Origin: Melastoma dodecandrum
Lineage: Eukaryota > Streptophyta > Magnoliopsida > Myrtales > Melastomataceae
Direction of reading: 5' to 3'
Length of the DNA: 64,000 bases
Assembly (NCBI GenBank): GCA_029817715.1
Contig: JARUPY010000387.1
Span: forward strand, 3,038,001 to 3,102,000
Position 1 is the first letter of the stretch. Each line of letters starts with the position of its first letter. The position numbers were made by a program, and so were the translations under genes. Positions 45,867 through 58,488 of the stretch are shown in pieces. The notes beneath the pieces were generated by a model. That model searched no databases. It worked only from the letters and a program-made list of their open reading frames with translations, and was not told the origin of the DNA.

Positions 45867-48800
45867 TCACAGCTCCCGGCAGAGCTCCTTGAGTAGGAAG
45901 TTCCGTGCCAGCAATGCGGCCCCAACAGCAGGCTCCACCTGTGACCAACCCCGAGATCCACATCGTTTCGGACAACAATCGAGACAATGTAAAAGCAACA
46001 CCATGCCATAGCACAACATAGCATGTCTCCATGTTTACTCTTATCCCATGCCAACTTGGGCCATTGACGCGAAAAAATTTAGTGGACAAGCATGCATACC
46101 TTTGGATGAATTGGATACGCCCCTGGGTAGTCCTTAGAGATGCAATTAATGACCTCTTTGCCAATGTCCCATTTCTTGTTCGCTTCCAGAACTCCTCCCA
46201 CCATTACCAGTGGGAAAGGACCTTTCCCATCTGTAAATCGGAAGGACGTGGTTAAGGCATCCCTCAAGCTATAATGCACACGCATTCCATGACTACGGTT
46301 CATAAATTTTTAGTTGAATATTTTAGATCTGCTCAACATGGAAACTCGCCTTCGCCGCATAGACCAAGTCTCTGTACGACAGCTTTCACACTAAGGGCCA
46401 ATTCTTCAACAGAGTCCGACAAGATCTTTTCGGCAACAACATCACCTGCCTCAGCGCATGCCACGACGAGGGGAACGAGCGCAGCAATGCGAGCCCAAGA
46501 TGGATCCGCGTACGTCCACCTGCATTTCAATTAGTATAGAATCTCAGCCTTTAAGTCCTATTCGAATCAAAGGCACTCCGCTGAGTTATCATAGAACCAG
46601 CAATATTAACATTTTATGCGAGAGCATATTGTCTTGGTGGCAAATAACACCAAATAGTCCTTGCCATCTTGATACGTGTGTCTTGCCCGCACTTTTCGAC
46701 ATACTCAGAATGTAATGAATGATGATTCTAAGCCTATGTAGCATTTTTTAGAGAGCAGCCAACATAAACGTACCCACTCACCCGATCAATTCATCCGGTG
46801 TAGAGAGACCAAGATTTTTCAAGATGATAGATGTAAGGACTGTGTTCGGGCCACGACCATCATATGCCCGTATTACCGCTGTTAGAGCCTGTGCAGCAAT
46901 GCCATATCCACTGCAAAGAGGGCAAAATTACATTGGTGTGGCAGGACTAGGATATCAGAGAAAGAAAAGGAACATAGAAGACTATTATCAGATTCTTCGC
47001 GAGATGGATGCAGCATGGCCGGTGGAGTATAAAGCTTTGAGTAAAAACTGAAGAAAGCACTCTAAAGGGAGATTGACATGTTCGTTCCATTTACTTGTAA
47101 GTGAAAATTGACTAAAAACGATCTATCCAGTCACTGTCTCTAGCCATCACAAAATATAGCATTTTTGAGATATTTTCTCATCAAAAGGAGAAAACACGTG
47201 ATGTTCCACAAGAAAAATTCAAGGGACACTGGCACAACCACGGCATGTTGATTTTTCCAGTTTCATGAAACCATTAACCATCCTGAGTATAGTTCGGAGA
47301 AGCTGGTTGCCATGTAAAAGAAATTACCTTCCCCAGTCGCCTAGTGTGGGCCCTGCACCAGCCGCTCGTGCTTCCCTACCATCATCTGTGAAACCATAAG
47401 CAATTGTGCCAGTCCCCGCAATCAAAACACATCCATGCAGCTTTCCAAGTGTTCCACTCGCCAAAGCTGCCACAGCATCATTTTGAACATACAGCCTCAC
47501 ATTTGCCGGAAATATCTCTCTACATAGAGAAGACAAAGGAGGACATAGTCACCAGACAACCACATAAGCCAATGAACCGGTGCCTCCAGATGCAATTTCA
47601 AAGTCAAACTAAGCAGCAAGGGATGCACATACACTCTTTCTGTATAAGGGAATAACTTCCTTTTCATACTTCCCCTTAAGAATTGGAACCACATTTCATG
47701 TTGCCCATTTATTTAAATTACATTTCACTGGTCCATCAGCTTTACCTAAAAGCCATACTCTTCTCAATGCTGGGATTGGGGACTGGAAATGCACTAGCAG
47801 TACGAATTAATAATAAATCTTTCTGGCTAATATCTGTCCCCTCTACCTCAGATCTTTTTTAGCCATAGATGGACCGGAAAACTGCAAATATATTCACATG
47901 CTCGAAAAATTAAAGCCACTTCATTAGGTAAGGCGAGGAAACCTATAGCAGAGACAAGTCGTCCGGTTCTAAATATAAACACTCAGTTAATGTGCTCAGA
48001 GAAATTTATACAATGGGTGAGTCAACCCGATGCACAATTGGTTCAAGACTAAACAAACACACCAAAATGATCAAGGAAAAACTCGGACAATGCTACAGAT
48101 TCAGTAAGCATGAAAATGCAGATGTGATAATAGGGCACTGCTGACAAAAGAATCGGCACACAAATGACAGAACTGGGATGAATACGAAGAAATTTTTACT
48201 AGTTCAAACGGGCCGGTTGCAAAAATTATGCAGGACCATGATTGCCCATTAGGACGAATTGTGGCAAGAAAGAAAGCACCAATCGGCCAGCATAATTCAT
48301 CCTAGCAGTGTCAGGACAAAGAAATAAATGACGTACTGCTAAAAAGTAGACCTGAGCCAGTTTATGATTCTCTGCTGGTCCGTTGGATGGTTAACACCGG
48401 AGACAGCTAGACAAACAGCACGTACTGATGATCTGCTATAACCGGATTTTGCAAGAGCATCTGCCATGACTTCCTCCAGTGTTTCCCTTGCAGCAGTTTC
48501 TTTCAATGGAAAAAGCGAGGCAAAAGTACAACATCAATTGGAGACGAAATTAAATAGCTTCCCTTAGGCACAAATCACCACTAAGGATGAACAGACTGGA
48601 AATAGAACGAGCCCACAAACAATCTTGTCTAATTGACATCAAAGGAAAGGAAGACACTACCTACTATCATGTAATATAATGCCAAAAATGACAACTATAG
48701 CATGGGAATAGGTGACAGCCAAATAATGTCATAACTGACCTCTGATTTCTCTACATTTATCAGGGGCATAATGTTGAGAGCATGTGCCCCACCAACAACT

Positions 48801-49620
48801 AATCATCTCTGCCAAGGGCAGCCAAATAATCTTTTCCGTATGGCTACGCATTCCTGCCCTTCTGCCCTCATATTTACTAGGTTTTTCTCATTCAATTGCG
48901 CTGCAATTTCTGGCAATCTAATCAATCTTTCGTCTAAAGCAAACAGCCCTAACTTTTCTGAACTTAAAACGAAGTCGGGGGAGATATTGGATAATAATGA
49001 AACCACCAAAATAAAAATCTGCCGGTCGCTATATTCACTACTGGCCCTCACCTACATTCAATTTCCATAATCACTTGTTTGCACCTGAAACTTCAAGAAC
49101 ACGGAACAGCAATCCAGCAACAAAACACAACATATAACATTCACCCTGGATCCAACTCCTAAAGAAGAAGCATCACAAACGCCAAAAACGACCAATCCTC
49201 CTGACAAATCCATCTCTTATCACGGGAACAACAACAATGAACTCAAATCAAGACGCCAAACATCACCACCATAAAGCCCTTCTACTCACAACAGCCAACA
49301 GCCCACAAAGATCATCCCTAAAATCCCCACCCCTTAAGAAACACTCCACACAGCAAACAATCAAAAGAGCAAACGGCCAATTCAAGTCAAAAGAAAGGAA
49401 ATTTACCCCCGACACTGTTGTGGTTAGAACACCCGGAGACAGCCCTGGCGAGGACGGGTAAAGGGTCGGGGAGTGGATCAGAGGCATTATTAAGGAAGGG
49501 CATGCAGACACAGACGGTGGAGGTCGTCCCCCCATCCAATCCCAGGATCACCTCCTTATCCCCGAGGACCGGCATTACCTGCTCGAAATCCCAGATTTCC
49601 CCGTTCCTATACCTCTTCAT
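45867..49620 (-). CDS. NAGK: N-acetyl-D-glucosamine kinase
   Basis: Seven exons (49407-49620, 48352-48499, 47328-47519, 46782-46910, 46350-46519, 46100-46230 and 45867-45938) join in phase to 351 residues. The protein belongs to the BadF/BadG/BcrA-type sugar-kinase family and phosphorylates free GlcNAc in salvage toward UDP-GlcNAc. Motifs: VILGLDGGTTSTVCVC (phosphate-binding), VSGVNHPTDQQR, VQNDAVAALASGTLGKLHGC, GTGTIAYGF, GDWGSGYGIAAQAL and FPLVMVGGVLEANKKWDIGK. The initiator MKRYRNGEIWDFE matches the plant orthologue, so 49620 was chosen over an upstream in-frame Met. The intron between exons 5 and 6 has a GC donor (GAAG|GCGAGT) instead of GT. The other introns are GT-AG. Confidence 0.94.
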
Positions 49621-50857
49621 CACAATCACAAACCACCCAGAAAGGAACAAGGGAACACGAAATCCAGCCCTACCCAGTTCACGAAAATCTATACCCGAAC
49701 GAAGGATCTGGGTTCCGGGAAATGGGCAGTGAAGAAATCGAGGGAAGACGCTGGGAAGGCGCAAAGTTTAGACCTTTGACGATGGGATGATGTTAGATGG
49801 TTTGACTTGTACAGGCATTGGCCAAATTGTTCCAAAAGATTATCACATCATCTTCCGGGTATTTTTTGCGAATTTAATTTAAAAAGAATCCGTTAATTGT
49901 GAAACGAATTTATTAACATGTTAGCCACATCATGAAGTCATTATTTGGTATCTCATTTCTAGAAACTTGCTTCTCTTATCAAGTTTCTGACCGACCCTTC
50001 TTGGAACCGGGGGAAGAAGGGAGAGGATTGTAAGATTGCATGGTTAATTTAGAAAATATGATAAAAAATTAAAAAATGACGTATATACGGAATAAAATGA
50101 AAAAAAATTTACAAAGTAGAGTTCCGTAGTTTCAAAATTTTAAAAATAATATTTTAAAGTTGAATTTGTAAAAAAACTTTTAACGAATGAGTCTGATTTT
50201 TAAAAAATTAAAAAATAGAAAAGATAATTTTTTTTAAGTCCAACTTATTACGTACTTGGTACTTTGGATATTAGGCACAGAGTACTAGTGTATATGACTT
50301 TCCTTGGATATTAGGCATAGAGTACAAGTCTAAATATTATAAAAAATGATACCACTCAAATATAAACACGGTCTCCCTTCTTTCCCTATGCTTTCATTTT
50401 GCCACTTAATGATATATACTTACTTTCCTAAACTTTATCCATATCCAGTATTTACCTCACCTGATAGGCAGGAAATTGGCTTGTTGGATCAGCTCAGTTA
50501 CTACGAGGAAAAACTGGTTTCGAGTTTATGATGTGTCGTTTGCATATTTATAAGCCAACTTCTCGATAACTTTTTCCGGGCCCGTATAACCAAATCTCAA
50601 ATCAGTGAAACGCAATGAGGAATGTCAAGCCCATGTGAGATGAGAAGTAAAACGATCACTCGAGTTCCCTTCCCACTCTTCTTCTGCAAAACTCAATTCC
50701 CTTACCCAACTGTCAAAACATAGTCGACCATGTCTGAATATATCATATAAAACATTCGGTCCAAGGACCAAATTCCAATGTACAAATGACCTGTAAGAAG
50801 TAAGAAATCCCCAAATGTTGAGTAATGATTCCCGCGACTCTTATCTTCCTTATTAAC
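49621..50857. other. Intergenic, no gene seen
   Basis: NAGK upstream region and 3' flank of the PICC-type gene. It contains an imperfect 40-bp direct repeat (50264 and 50304) beginning TTGGATATTAGGCA. No coding is recognised. Confidence 0.55.
50264..50343. repeat. Imperfect tandem 40-bp repeat, two copies
   Basis: TTGGATATTAGGCACAGAGT at 50264 and TTGGATATTAGGCATAGAGT at 50304. Similarity is strong over the first 27 bases of each unit. Confidence 0.7.
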
Positions 50858-53800
50858 TTAGTACTTCTTTCCTAGGATGATCCCAACTATAACAGAGACA
50901 AGGGCTCCTAGGACGAACTTCAGTGTCGTTACAGGAGAAACCTCGCCCCTCTGAACCTCAGTTGTACTCGATGATGTAGCGGCGACGCTAGCGTTTTCCG
51001 ACCCTTCTGCGTTTTTCTTGCCCTCACTCTTTGAAGGGGTACATACTGGGGGCCCGATGTCCCTTGACCTTACTTCTCCGCCAATGCCAGCATATTCCTA
51101 TCGGCAATTAGCAGGCGAGGAAACGACAGAGTTAAAGTGCATACTGGTAAAAATTAAGGTTAAGTGGAGTGCCGACTCTTTCCAAACCTTTTCGGACAGT
51201 TTCGATTCAGCGATCTGCAGCTTCTGTTCAAGGTCTTTCACTTGGCTCGCCAGCATTGTGATGGCCTCCTTCAGGTTATCTTCTTGGGGGATTTTCTCTT
51301 CGAGCTCCCTGATGCGGGTTTGCAGGGTGGACTTCTCCGAGACATCGGTTTTGAGGTTCTCGATTTCGGCTCTCAGGGTATCCTCCCTGGCTTGCCTATC
51401 ATTTAGCTGTTCCTCGAGCCGGCATAACGCAGCCGCATGATCCTGTTGGGAATTATGGTGCGCTTCCTCAAGTGCTTTCTTTTCTTCGGAAAGTGAATTA
51501 ATCTATCACCAAAGGAAGAAAATTTCAGATCCGCTGCCGGATTATTCATGGCATGGCTAAATGCAAATGAAAGCCGAACCTGAGATTTGAGCGTTTTGGC
51601 TTCTTCTGTAAGGCGCGTCACCAGCTCCTCCGACTCATCCTTCCCTGACCGGAGCTGTTTTGTGGCCTCATCTTTCTCGGCTTGAACTGCGGATAGTTTC
51701 AGAGCTGTGTCATTCAGAATTGATTCATGGCACGCGAGTTCTTCTGTCAGCTTCAAGTTCGCCTCTGCCAGTCCATCTTTCTCTTTCTGGGCCCGAGACA
51801 ACTCACCATTTACTTGCTCGACGATGCTTTCCAGCTGCTTCAGCTTTGAAATAGTTTCTTCGAGCTCCCCCTTTTTCTTGTCCGAAATTTCGGAAGCTTC
51901 CGCAAATCGCGCTTCAACAATTTTCATTTTAGCTTCAAGCGCTTCTATCTTCTCATTCAAACCGGCAACTTCCACATCTTTTTGACTGAGACTGCGAGTG
52001 GCTTCTTCTAACTGTTTCTGCACCTCCGTCCTCTGGTTCTCCACCATGGAATGGAGTTCTAATGCTCTCGAGTGCTGACATCTCAGTTCGCTCAGGTCGT
52101 GCGCATGGGAGGCGAGTTGAAGGACTGTGGCTTCCTTCTCGGAAGCAGCAGCATCGAGCAGTTCCTGGAGCTCATCCACTCGACTTTTAAGCTGAGAATT
52201 TGTCATTGCCAGAAGCTCATTGTCTGAAATTGACAATGACGATTTATTTTCGGCTTCTTTGATCTGTTTCTGGAGTTCTTGAACCGTCGTTTCCAGGAAA
52301 GCCGCTCTTGTTGTGCTTTGATTCAGCTCATCTTTTAAGGATGCGGATTTGACAGATGTCTCGGCCAACTGATCCTCGTAACTTCTCAATCTCTCCTCAA
52401 GAAGATTAACCCTCTCCGTCATCGACTTCGCCTCGGAATATCGATCATTGTACCTCGTCGCTGCCTCCTGGAGTTTCAGCTCGAAGTCCCGAGTTGTCGA
52501 CTCATGAAGTGCTTGAAGCTTCAAATGTTTCGACGATGTTTCTTCCAGCAACTTCATGTGCTCTTTGATTTGCTCCTCAGTGCTTTTCAGCTTCTCCAAA
52601 GCCTCAACTTCTCTGATCCCCACGGCCTTAAAGTCATTCTCAAGGGTCTCCAAGTTGCTCTGCTTCAGGCTCAACTCGTTCCTCAAGAGTTCTAACAAAT
52701 TTTCCGCTTTGCCAAGCTTCACGCCAGAACTGTTTAAAGCATCTTCTACCTTCTTTTTCTCTTCTGTAGCGGCATCCAGGCGATCCATCAACTCCTGTTC
52801 TTTCTGTTTGGCAGTTTGCAGCGCAATCTCTAGGCTCGATGACCTCGCCTGATACGCCTCAAGTTCAGATGAGAGCTTGGATGTTCTGTCCGATGATTTC
52901 TTGGAATGCTCCTCTGCTTCGGCAAGTTTCTTCCGCAAATTGCTCAACTGATCTTCCAGCTCCTGGATTCGGTACTTCTCGGTTTCGAGCAACAATTCAA
53001 GCTCCCCTACCTTCTTGGTGGAATTCTCTGCCTTTGAATGCGATGCTTGTATTATGTCCTCAAGCTCCAGGGTGCGCTGATGCGTCATGTTGGCTCGATC
53101 CTCATGTTCAGCGCATTTCCCAGATAGAATCTTCAATTCCTGCTCAAGCTCAGCATTTCTCGCTGATGTCTGGCTCAAAGTACCTTCAGCGTTCGCAATT
53201 TTCTCCTGATATTCCTTGATCAAGCTCTCAACTTGCTTCTTCTCACCATTCAGTTCTTTAATCGCGGCATTTAGCCTCGATGTCTCACTGGCAAGTTCCT
53301 TCAGCTCTCCCTCGGTATTTCTACTTTTTTCTTGCATTAGACTCAACTGCTGCTCAAGCTTGACATTCTTCTGCTCAGCTGCTATGAATCTAGCTTCAAG
53401 ATCCACCAGCTGTGACTTTGCTTCTTCGGCAGCTGCAGTCGATGCTTGGATCAAACTCTCGAGCTCGAGATTTCGTTTGGCCGCAACAGCTGCCTCAGCT
53501 CCAGAAGTGCTGCGAAGTTCTTCCAGAGACTTCAGCTTCTCTTCGAGCTCCATGTTATTAGCTAAAGTCTGTGACAACAGCGAATCCGCCTTGAGGAAGT
53601 TTTCCTCCGAAGCTTTCAGCTTGATCTCGAGCTCGGCACTCAACTCCTTAGCTGCTCCAAGGGCTTCCTTTTCCGTGATTAGATTCGCCAACTTCTCCTG
53701 CATCTCTGAGAACTCGGCCTCCTTGGTTTTGACATACCCTTCATAGGTCTCCCTCACCATAGTCTCTTCCTGCAACTTCCTCTTCAATTCCTCCAGCTCG

Positions 53801-54970
53801 GCAATCCTTGCACGGTAATCTTCCTTAGTGGAGCCCAATTCATCCTGCATAGCAGTGAATTCTCCCTGAAGCTGAGATTCCGACACTTTTAGTAGTTCCA
53901 GCTCCTGCCTTATCTCACTGATGGTGGACTTCGATAATGAGTACTTCTCCTCGAATTCAAGCGCCTTTGATCTGGCAATGGCCAGTTCCTGCTGAAGATC
54001 CGAGTGCTCCTCTGTAATTTTTGCAAATGCCTCTTCGACTTTTGATCCCTCGGCGATCCGCTCATGCAAACCCTTGATTTCCTCCTGTAACGCGCTCATT
54101 TGGCTGTCCATCTTTTTCATGCTCTCCTTCGCCTCTTCCAGCTGCCTCTCGAACTCCAACGCCTTCTGTGCCTGAGAATCCACGAGCAACCTGCTCTGCC
54201 TGTGAAGCTCCTCGAACTTCCGCGCTTCCTCAGCCGAGTTAGCGAGCTCCTTCTCTAACTCCAGCAGCCTCTTTCTCGAGCCGTCCAGCTCGAGCTGGAT
54301 TCCATTGTACGCCTCCTTCGCCCTGGAAAGTTCCTTCTCTTTCACTTCATGTGCTTCTGACACCTCTTGAAAAGCCCTGAGTTGTACGCCATACTTCTCC
54401 TCGGCCTCGGCTATCTTGGCCCGCAATTCACTATTTCCGCTCTGGAGCTCCTCACTCGCCTTCTCGCTTGTCTCGAGCTTCTCCTTGGCGGTCAATATAT
54501 CTTCCTTCAACTTAACATTCTCGGATTCAGTCCTCTTCAGCGACTCCACGACTCTTTCCAGTTCAAGCTCCATTTCCTTCATCTTCTCCCAAGTCTCAAA
54601 CAATTCACGGCCGTGATCACCAAAATTCCTCAATGTCAAAGCAGGGTCGCCATGCTCCAAGGAAGCAAGTCCCTCCGGATGTGACCCTCCCTTGATATCA
54701 AGCGACTCTTTCTCGACCTTGATGAATTCCCCGTCCAAGGCGGCTTCCTCCTCGTCCTTTCTCCCTTCCACGGATTCCAATCCCGAATCCCCATTGACCA
54801 CCTGAAAAACACGATCACGACATAAATACATTCAGAAGCTTAAACAACCGATCCGGCTCCGCACCAAACGAGATGATGCAGGGACTCACCTTGACATCGG
54901 TCGTAACCTTGGCTTCATTGACGACCTTGAGGACCGTAACACCCGGATGTACGGCTGCTTCTCCTTCCAT
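50858..54970 (-). CDS. PICC: Tail-anchored long coiled-coil protein, PICC type
   Basis: Four exons (54890-54970, 51580-54801, 51188-51502 and 50858-51097) join in phase to 1285 residues. A short N-terminal exon (MEGEAAVHPGVTVLKVVNEA) is followed by an acidic segment and then roughly 1050 residues of near-continuous heptad coiled coil (for example LEEKLKSLEELRSTSG, LRSYEDQLAETSVKSASLKD). A Ser/Thr-rich linker follows, and the C-terminal membrane anchor is VSPVTTLKFVLGALVSVIVG then IILGKKY. The hydrophobic tail followed by a basic tip indicates a tail-anchored protein, probably in the ER. It resembles Arabidopsis At2g32240 (PAMP-induced coiled-coil), linked to callose deposition in immunity. 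The coiled coil lets opposite-strand frames stay open, but these are not genes. The paralogue assignment is less sure than the family. Confidence 0.85.
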
Positions 54971-55484
54971 GGCCGAAACTAATAGCTGGATGGCCGAAAG
55001 TATCTCCCCGACTCAAAGGGACAAAAATCGAACAAATCCTGCCGACGGACAAGAACACAAGCAGACACGACGACATCTCAGCGACGGTCAACACCGCGTA
55101 CATCGTACAACAACAATAACCTCATATTCGTCATCGTGACGACAACCATACAGACAAACGATTGTCATGTCATATGTCATGCTTATCTTACTATCAACAT
55201 GAAATTCATTAATAACCAATAAAGATGAGATACAAAGGGGAAAAAAAGTTGAGGGAGGGCGATGAATCAGGTCGATCGGACAGACGGCGTTACAACTCCT
55301 CATAATGAATGTATTAATAATTCCCTCCAAATCAAACCCAAACTAAAACACACAGAGAGAGAGAGAGGCAGAGTTAAAGCCAGACACACCGTCAGAGCAG
55401 TAAAACAAAGGGGGGAAGCTCAGGGAAACTTTCGGTCCTCAGATCGACAAAGGATCGGATCGACGGCCCGGCACACGCAAACAC

Positions 55485-55504
55485 AGAGAGAGAGAGAGAG
55501 AGAG
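55485..55504. repeat. GA/CT microsatellite
   Basis: About ten AG units about 515 bp upstream of the PICC-type start codon. Confidence 0.85.
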
Positions 55505-55600
55505 ATGGAGAGATGATCTTGCCTGATGAAACTTGTCTTTCTTCCGGGGTTTGGATTGGAAAGGAAAAACTAGGGAGTTTATGAAGGTGGTGTGTGGAAA

Positions 55601-55622
55601 GTAGTAGTAGTAGTAGTAGTAG
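55601..55622. repeat. TAG microsatellite
   Basis: About seven tandem TAG units upstream of the PICC-type gene. Confidence 0.85.
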
Positions 55623-56087
55623 GAGACGACTCCACTCACACCACTCCCTCCCCCTTCCCCATAATCTTATTCATTATTCATTCCACGCTGTCCTCAAAAT
55701 TTTATTAATTAATCCCCCCAACAACCATCATTTTATCCTCTCATTTGCATTAATTTAATACCACCAAACTCCGATTTTCTTACCTACTACTACTATCATT
55801 TAATTTAGAAAAAAAGAAAAAAAAAAGTAAAACTTCGGGAAAAGGAAAGAATTAATTAATTATATTCTTTTTCACAGTGAAAAAAAAAGAACACGCAGGC
55901 AGTCAACAAAATGGAAATGAAAAAGCAGAAAGTGATGGAAAAAGGTCTTTGGAAGGTGGGGCCATCAGCGACCGACCAAAACCGCCCCCTCTACATTCGA
56001 CCATGTTCAATCAAATCCTTCTTGTCTTCCACGTCAGCGCCGTCGTGTTTTTTTTTTTTTTGTGCCAGTGAAGTATTCGGGGATAAA

Positions 56088-57077
56088 TTAAAGTGTCCTG
56101 GGTGGACGGTGCGGTGAATACCAAAAAATTTTTCAAACCTTACAAATACTTTTTTGTAACCGACGAAAATTTTTTTATAAAGTATAAAAAAATCCCAAAT
56201 GGACTTTATAAAATTTTACTTGAATCTTTTTACTTTACGAAAATTTTTCCTAAAATTTTAGGAAATTCTTACGTACTTTTATGAAAGTAAAAATTATTTC
56301 GTAATTCATGAAAAATTACCTAATGAAATGATTAAATTTTATTAAGCCTATTTTGATTTTTTCGTAATGTGGGCGGGATGTTTCGTGCGTTATGAAACAC
56401 TTTCGTACTTTACCAAAAAAATTGGCAAAGTACGCAAAAAACTAAATGAAGTTCGAAAAAATCTCAAATGGGCGTTTACAAAAGTTTTTTCCTAAAACAA
56501 ACACGTTTCCTACTTTATGAAATAATTTTCATTAAAGTTCACGAAAAATTATTCGCACAATCCGAAAGAACTGATACATGTTTTGTTAAATTTTATGAAA
56601 AAAATTACGAAAATAATTCGTACTTTATGAAAAAGCAGATAATGGCTTCATTTAATTTTACGAAGCACAATTACAATATTTCAAACTTTACGTAAAAAAA
56701 TTCGTATGTATAAATTTTTTTTCGTACTTTACGAAATTATTTAGTAAAAATGAACTAATGGCTTCATTTAATTTTACGAAGCACAATTACAATATTTCAA
56801 ACTTTACGTAAAAAAATTCGTATGTATAAATTTTTTTTCGTACTTTACGAAATTATTTAGTAAAAATGAACATTAGTAAATATGAAAAATTTTCGTTAAA
56901 ATTTAACAGTAAATTTTTTGTAACATATGAAAATCTTAATTGGGCTCGTAAAATTTTACGAAGCCCATTTGAGGTTTTTCATACTTTACTAAATTATTTT
57001 CGTACTTTACTAAATTATTTTCATAAAATACGAAAAATTATTCTTACTCTCGACATTATCCACCCACGGCACTTTAG
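56088..57077. mobile_element. AT-rich element with terminal inverted repeats and TTTACGAAA words
   Basis: Ends TTAAAGTGTCCTGGGTGGA (56088-56106) and, inverted, CTAAAGTGCCGTGGGTGGA (57059-57077) match at 16 of 19 bases. The interior is built from degenerate copies of CGTACTTTACGAAA and its complement, so it can fold on itself at many points, and it includes a 116-bp direct duplication. I see no coding and no clear target duplication. It is consistent with a large non-autonomous MITE or foldback element. Confidence 0.6.
56641..56872. repeat. Tandem duplication of 116 bp
   Basis: Positions 56641-56756 and 56757-56872 are essentially identical, both starting AATGGCTTCATTTAATTTTA and ending TTAGTAAAAATGAAC plus about two bases. 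The lack of divergence points to a recent event inside the older element, or to an assembly duplication. Confidence 0.85.
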
Positions 57078-58083
57078 CCAAGCCCTAGTACTATGCTCGC
57101 TCACAGCGTCCTAATAATTCATTTGATGGCATTGTAAAAAGATTCCCATAAATTAATTATCTATTAGGGCAATTAAATAATATAAACGTAAATTTAAAAA
57201 TTGTGACCGTATTTTATAAATTCTTTTTTATATTAACTATATATATAGTTTAATGTGTTAATATTTATGATTAGTTTTTATTAATGTTGTAATTTCGTGT
57301 TTTTTCTTGAGAAATAAAAAATATTTTTGCTTAACAGATGATGATTTTTTGTCATTGGTTGTAAAATAATCAATCAGAAGAAAACCAAAAAAAAAAAGGC
57401 GGCCTGCTTTTCGGAAGCACCATGAATTCGGTTCAGACAAAGGGGTTTAATAAGACAAATTCCTACCAATAACCTTAAAGTTACCTGCAATACGACTTCT
57501 TTAAGATGGAAATCATGGCACTACAAATGACGGAGTAGTGTATGCCTTCGCCTCTAGTTCACCACCAAATAAACACTACAAAACTAGGAGAACACTTTCA
57601 AGTTTAAACGTTTTCGTGCAAGATGGATTACCACCGAAAAGGGGTAAACCCAATCCAAGAAGTATATAACTTAGCGGATTACTCCCTCTACCCAAATGAT
57701 CCGCTGAGCTTGTATGCTGGGGTCGACATATGGGTCGGTTCGACATATGGATCGGTTCGATATTTTAATATGATATCAGAGCTCGGTTAAGCTTAAGGAC
57801 TCACCTGTTTGCGCTGCAGGGCTAGCCAATATTCTGACATTATTGCACATGCTAAAACATAGTAAAGCTCGGAAAGATGTAGTATCGTTAAATTAAAGAT
57901 GCCCCAAACGAAAATTGTAAACATAAGCGAAGACGAAGAAAGAAGATACCCACGACATATCGGAATCATCAGATGTATGCGCATGTCAAACCCTAGTTTC
58001 GGGACATGCTTTTGTTTTATTTTCTTTTAAGCGCGCTACTGGACACAAAGTCCCTGTGCCTGAACCCCTTCATGCGGGCGCTC
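57078..58083. other. Intergenic with possible LTR primer-binding remnant
   Basis: No gene. A 17-bp unit CGACATATGGGTCGGTT is repeated at 57724 and 57741. TGATATCAGAGC at 57771-57782 matches the usual initiator-tRNA primer-binding site TGGTATCAGAGC at 11 of 12 bases, so an old LTR may end just before it. Confidence 0.4.
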
Positions 58084-58488
58084 TCAGTGGATTGGGAACT
58101 CCCAGAAACCGATGTAGCAATCCTTGAGCTGGGTCCAACCCTCAATGTCCTCCGCGCACGACGCCAGTATCATTCGCTGCGCGACCTGCAGGCAACGCTG
58201 GCATTCGTCTTTCGATAACTCCCCAAGGCACCTCCCTTCACTAAAGCCCTCCCCGTACATGTATCTCTGCTCTCCGATGTATTCATAGTACTTATATGGC
58301 GTTTGAGCAACCACGTCGGAGAGGGCTAAGTCCCTGGCGTGTGCGTAATCCGAAAGCAGGCCTATGTCCCTCCCGTTGCAGGACAACTCCTCCATCGTCG
58401 TGTCGGGTGCCGCGTTCGACCCGATCACGAGGAGGACGGCCACGATGACGAGCGCGAGTGTAACAGCTGCCCGGAAAGATGACTCCAT
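58084..58488 (-). CDS. Secreted single-domain Gnk2/DUF26 protein, copy A
   Basis: An intronless gene of 134 residues. The N-terminal signal peptide (LALVIVAVLLVIGSNAAPDT region, residues 1 to about 27) is followed by one Gnk2-homologous domain. The diagnostic C-X8-C-X2-C is CLGELSKDECQRC, followed by Cys after 11 residues and Cys after 12 more, six cysteines in all. Ginkbilobin-2, the prototype, is an antifungal mannose-binding seed protein. DUF26 domains also occur in pairs in Cys-rich receptor kinases and plasmodesmal proteins. No kinase or second domain is present, so an apoplastic role is likely. Confidence 0.88.
   Translation of the reverse strand: MESSFRAAVTLALVIVAVLLVIGSNAAPDTTMEELSCNGRDIGLLSDYAHARDLALSDVVAQTPYKYYEYIGEQRYMYGEGFSEGRCLGELSKDECQRCLQVAQRMILASCAEDIEGWTQLKDCYIGFWEFPIH

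Larger units (their letters stand above)
54971..56087. promoter_or_regulatory. Upstream region of the PICC-type gene with GA and TAG repeats
   Basis: Contains GA runs at 55354-55366 and about 55485-55504, and a TAG/CTA microsatellite at 55601-55622. On the minus strand the GA run is a CT-rich tract upstream of the start, common in plant core promoters and leaders. The probable leader intron and transcription start cannot be fixed from the sequence. The last part is AT-rich spacer with no gene. Confidence 0.5.

Noticed and set aside
52504..54684. Several plus-strand frames of 60-176 codons
   Set aside because: They are antisense shadows of the coiled-coil exon, whose biased codons keep opposite frames open.
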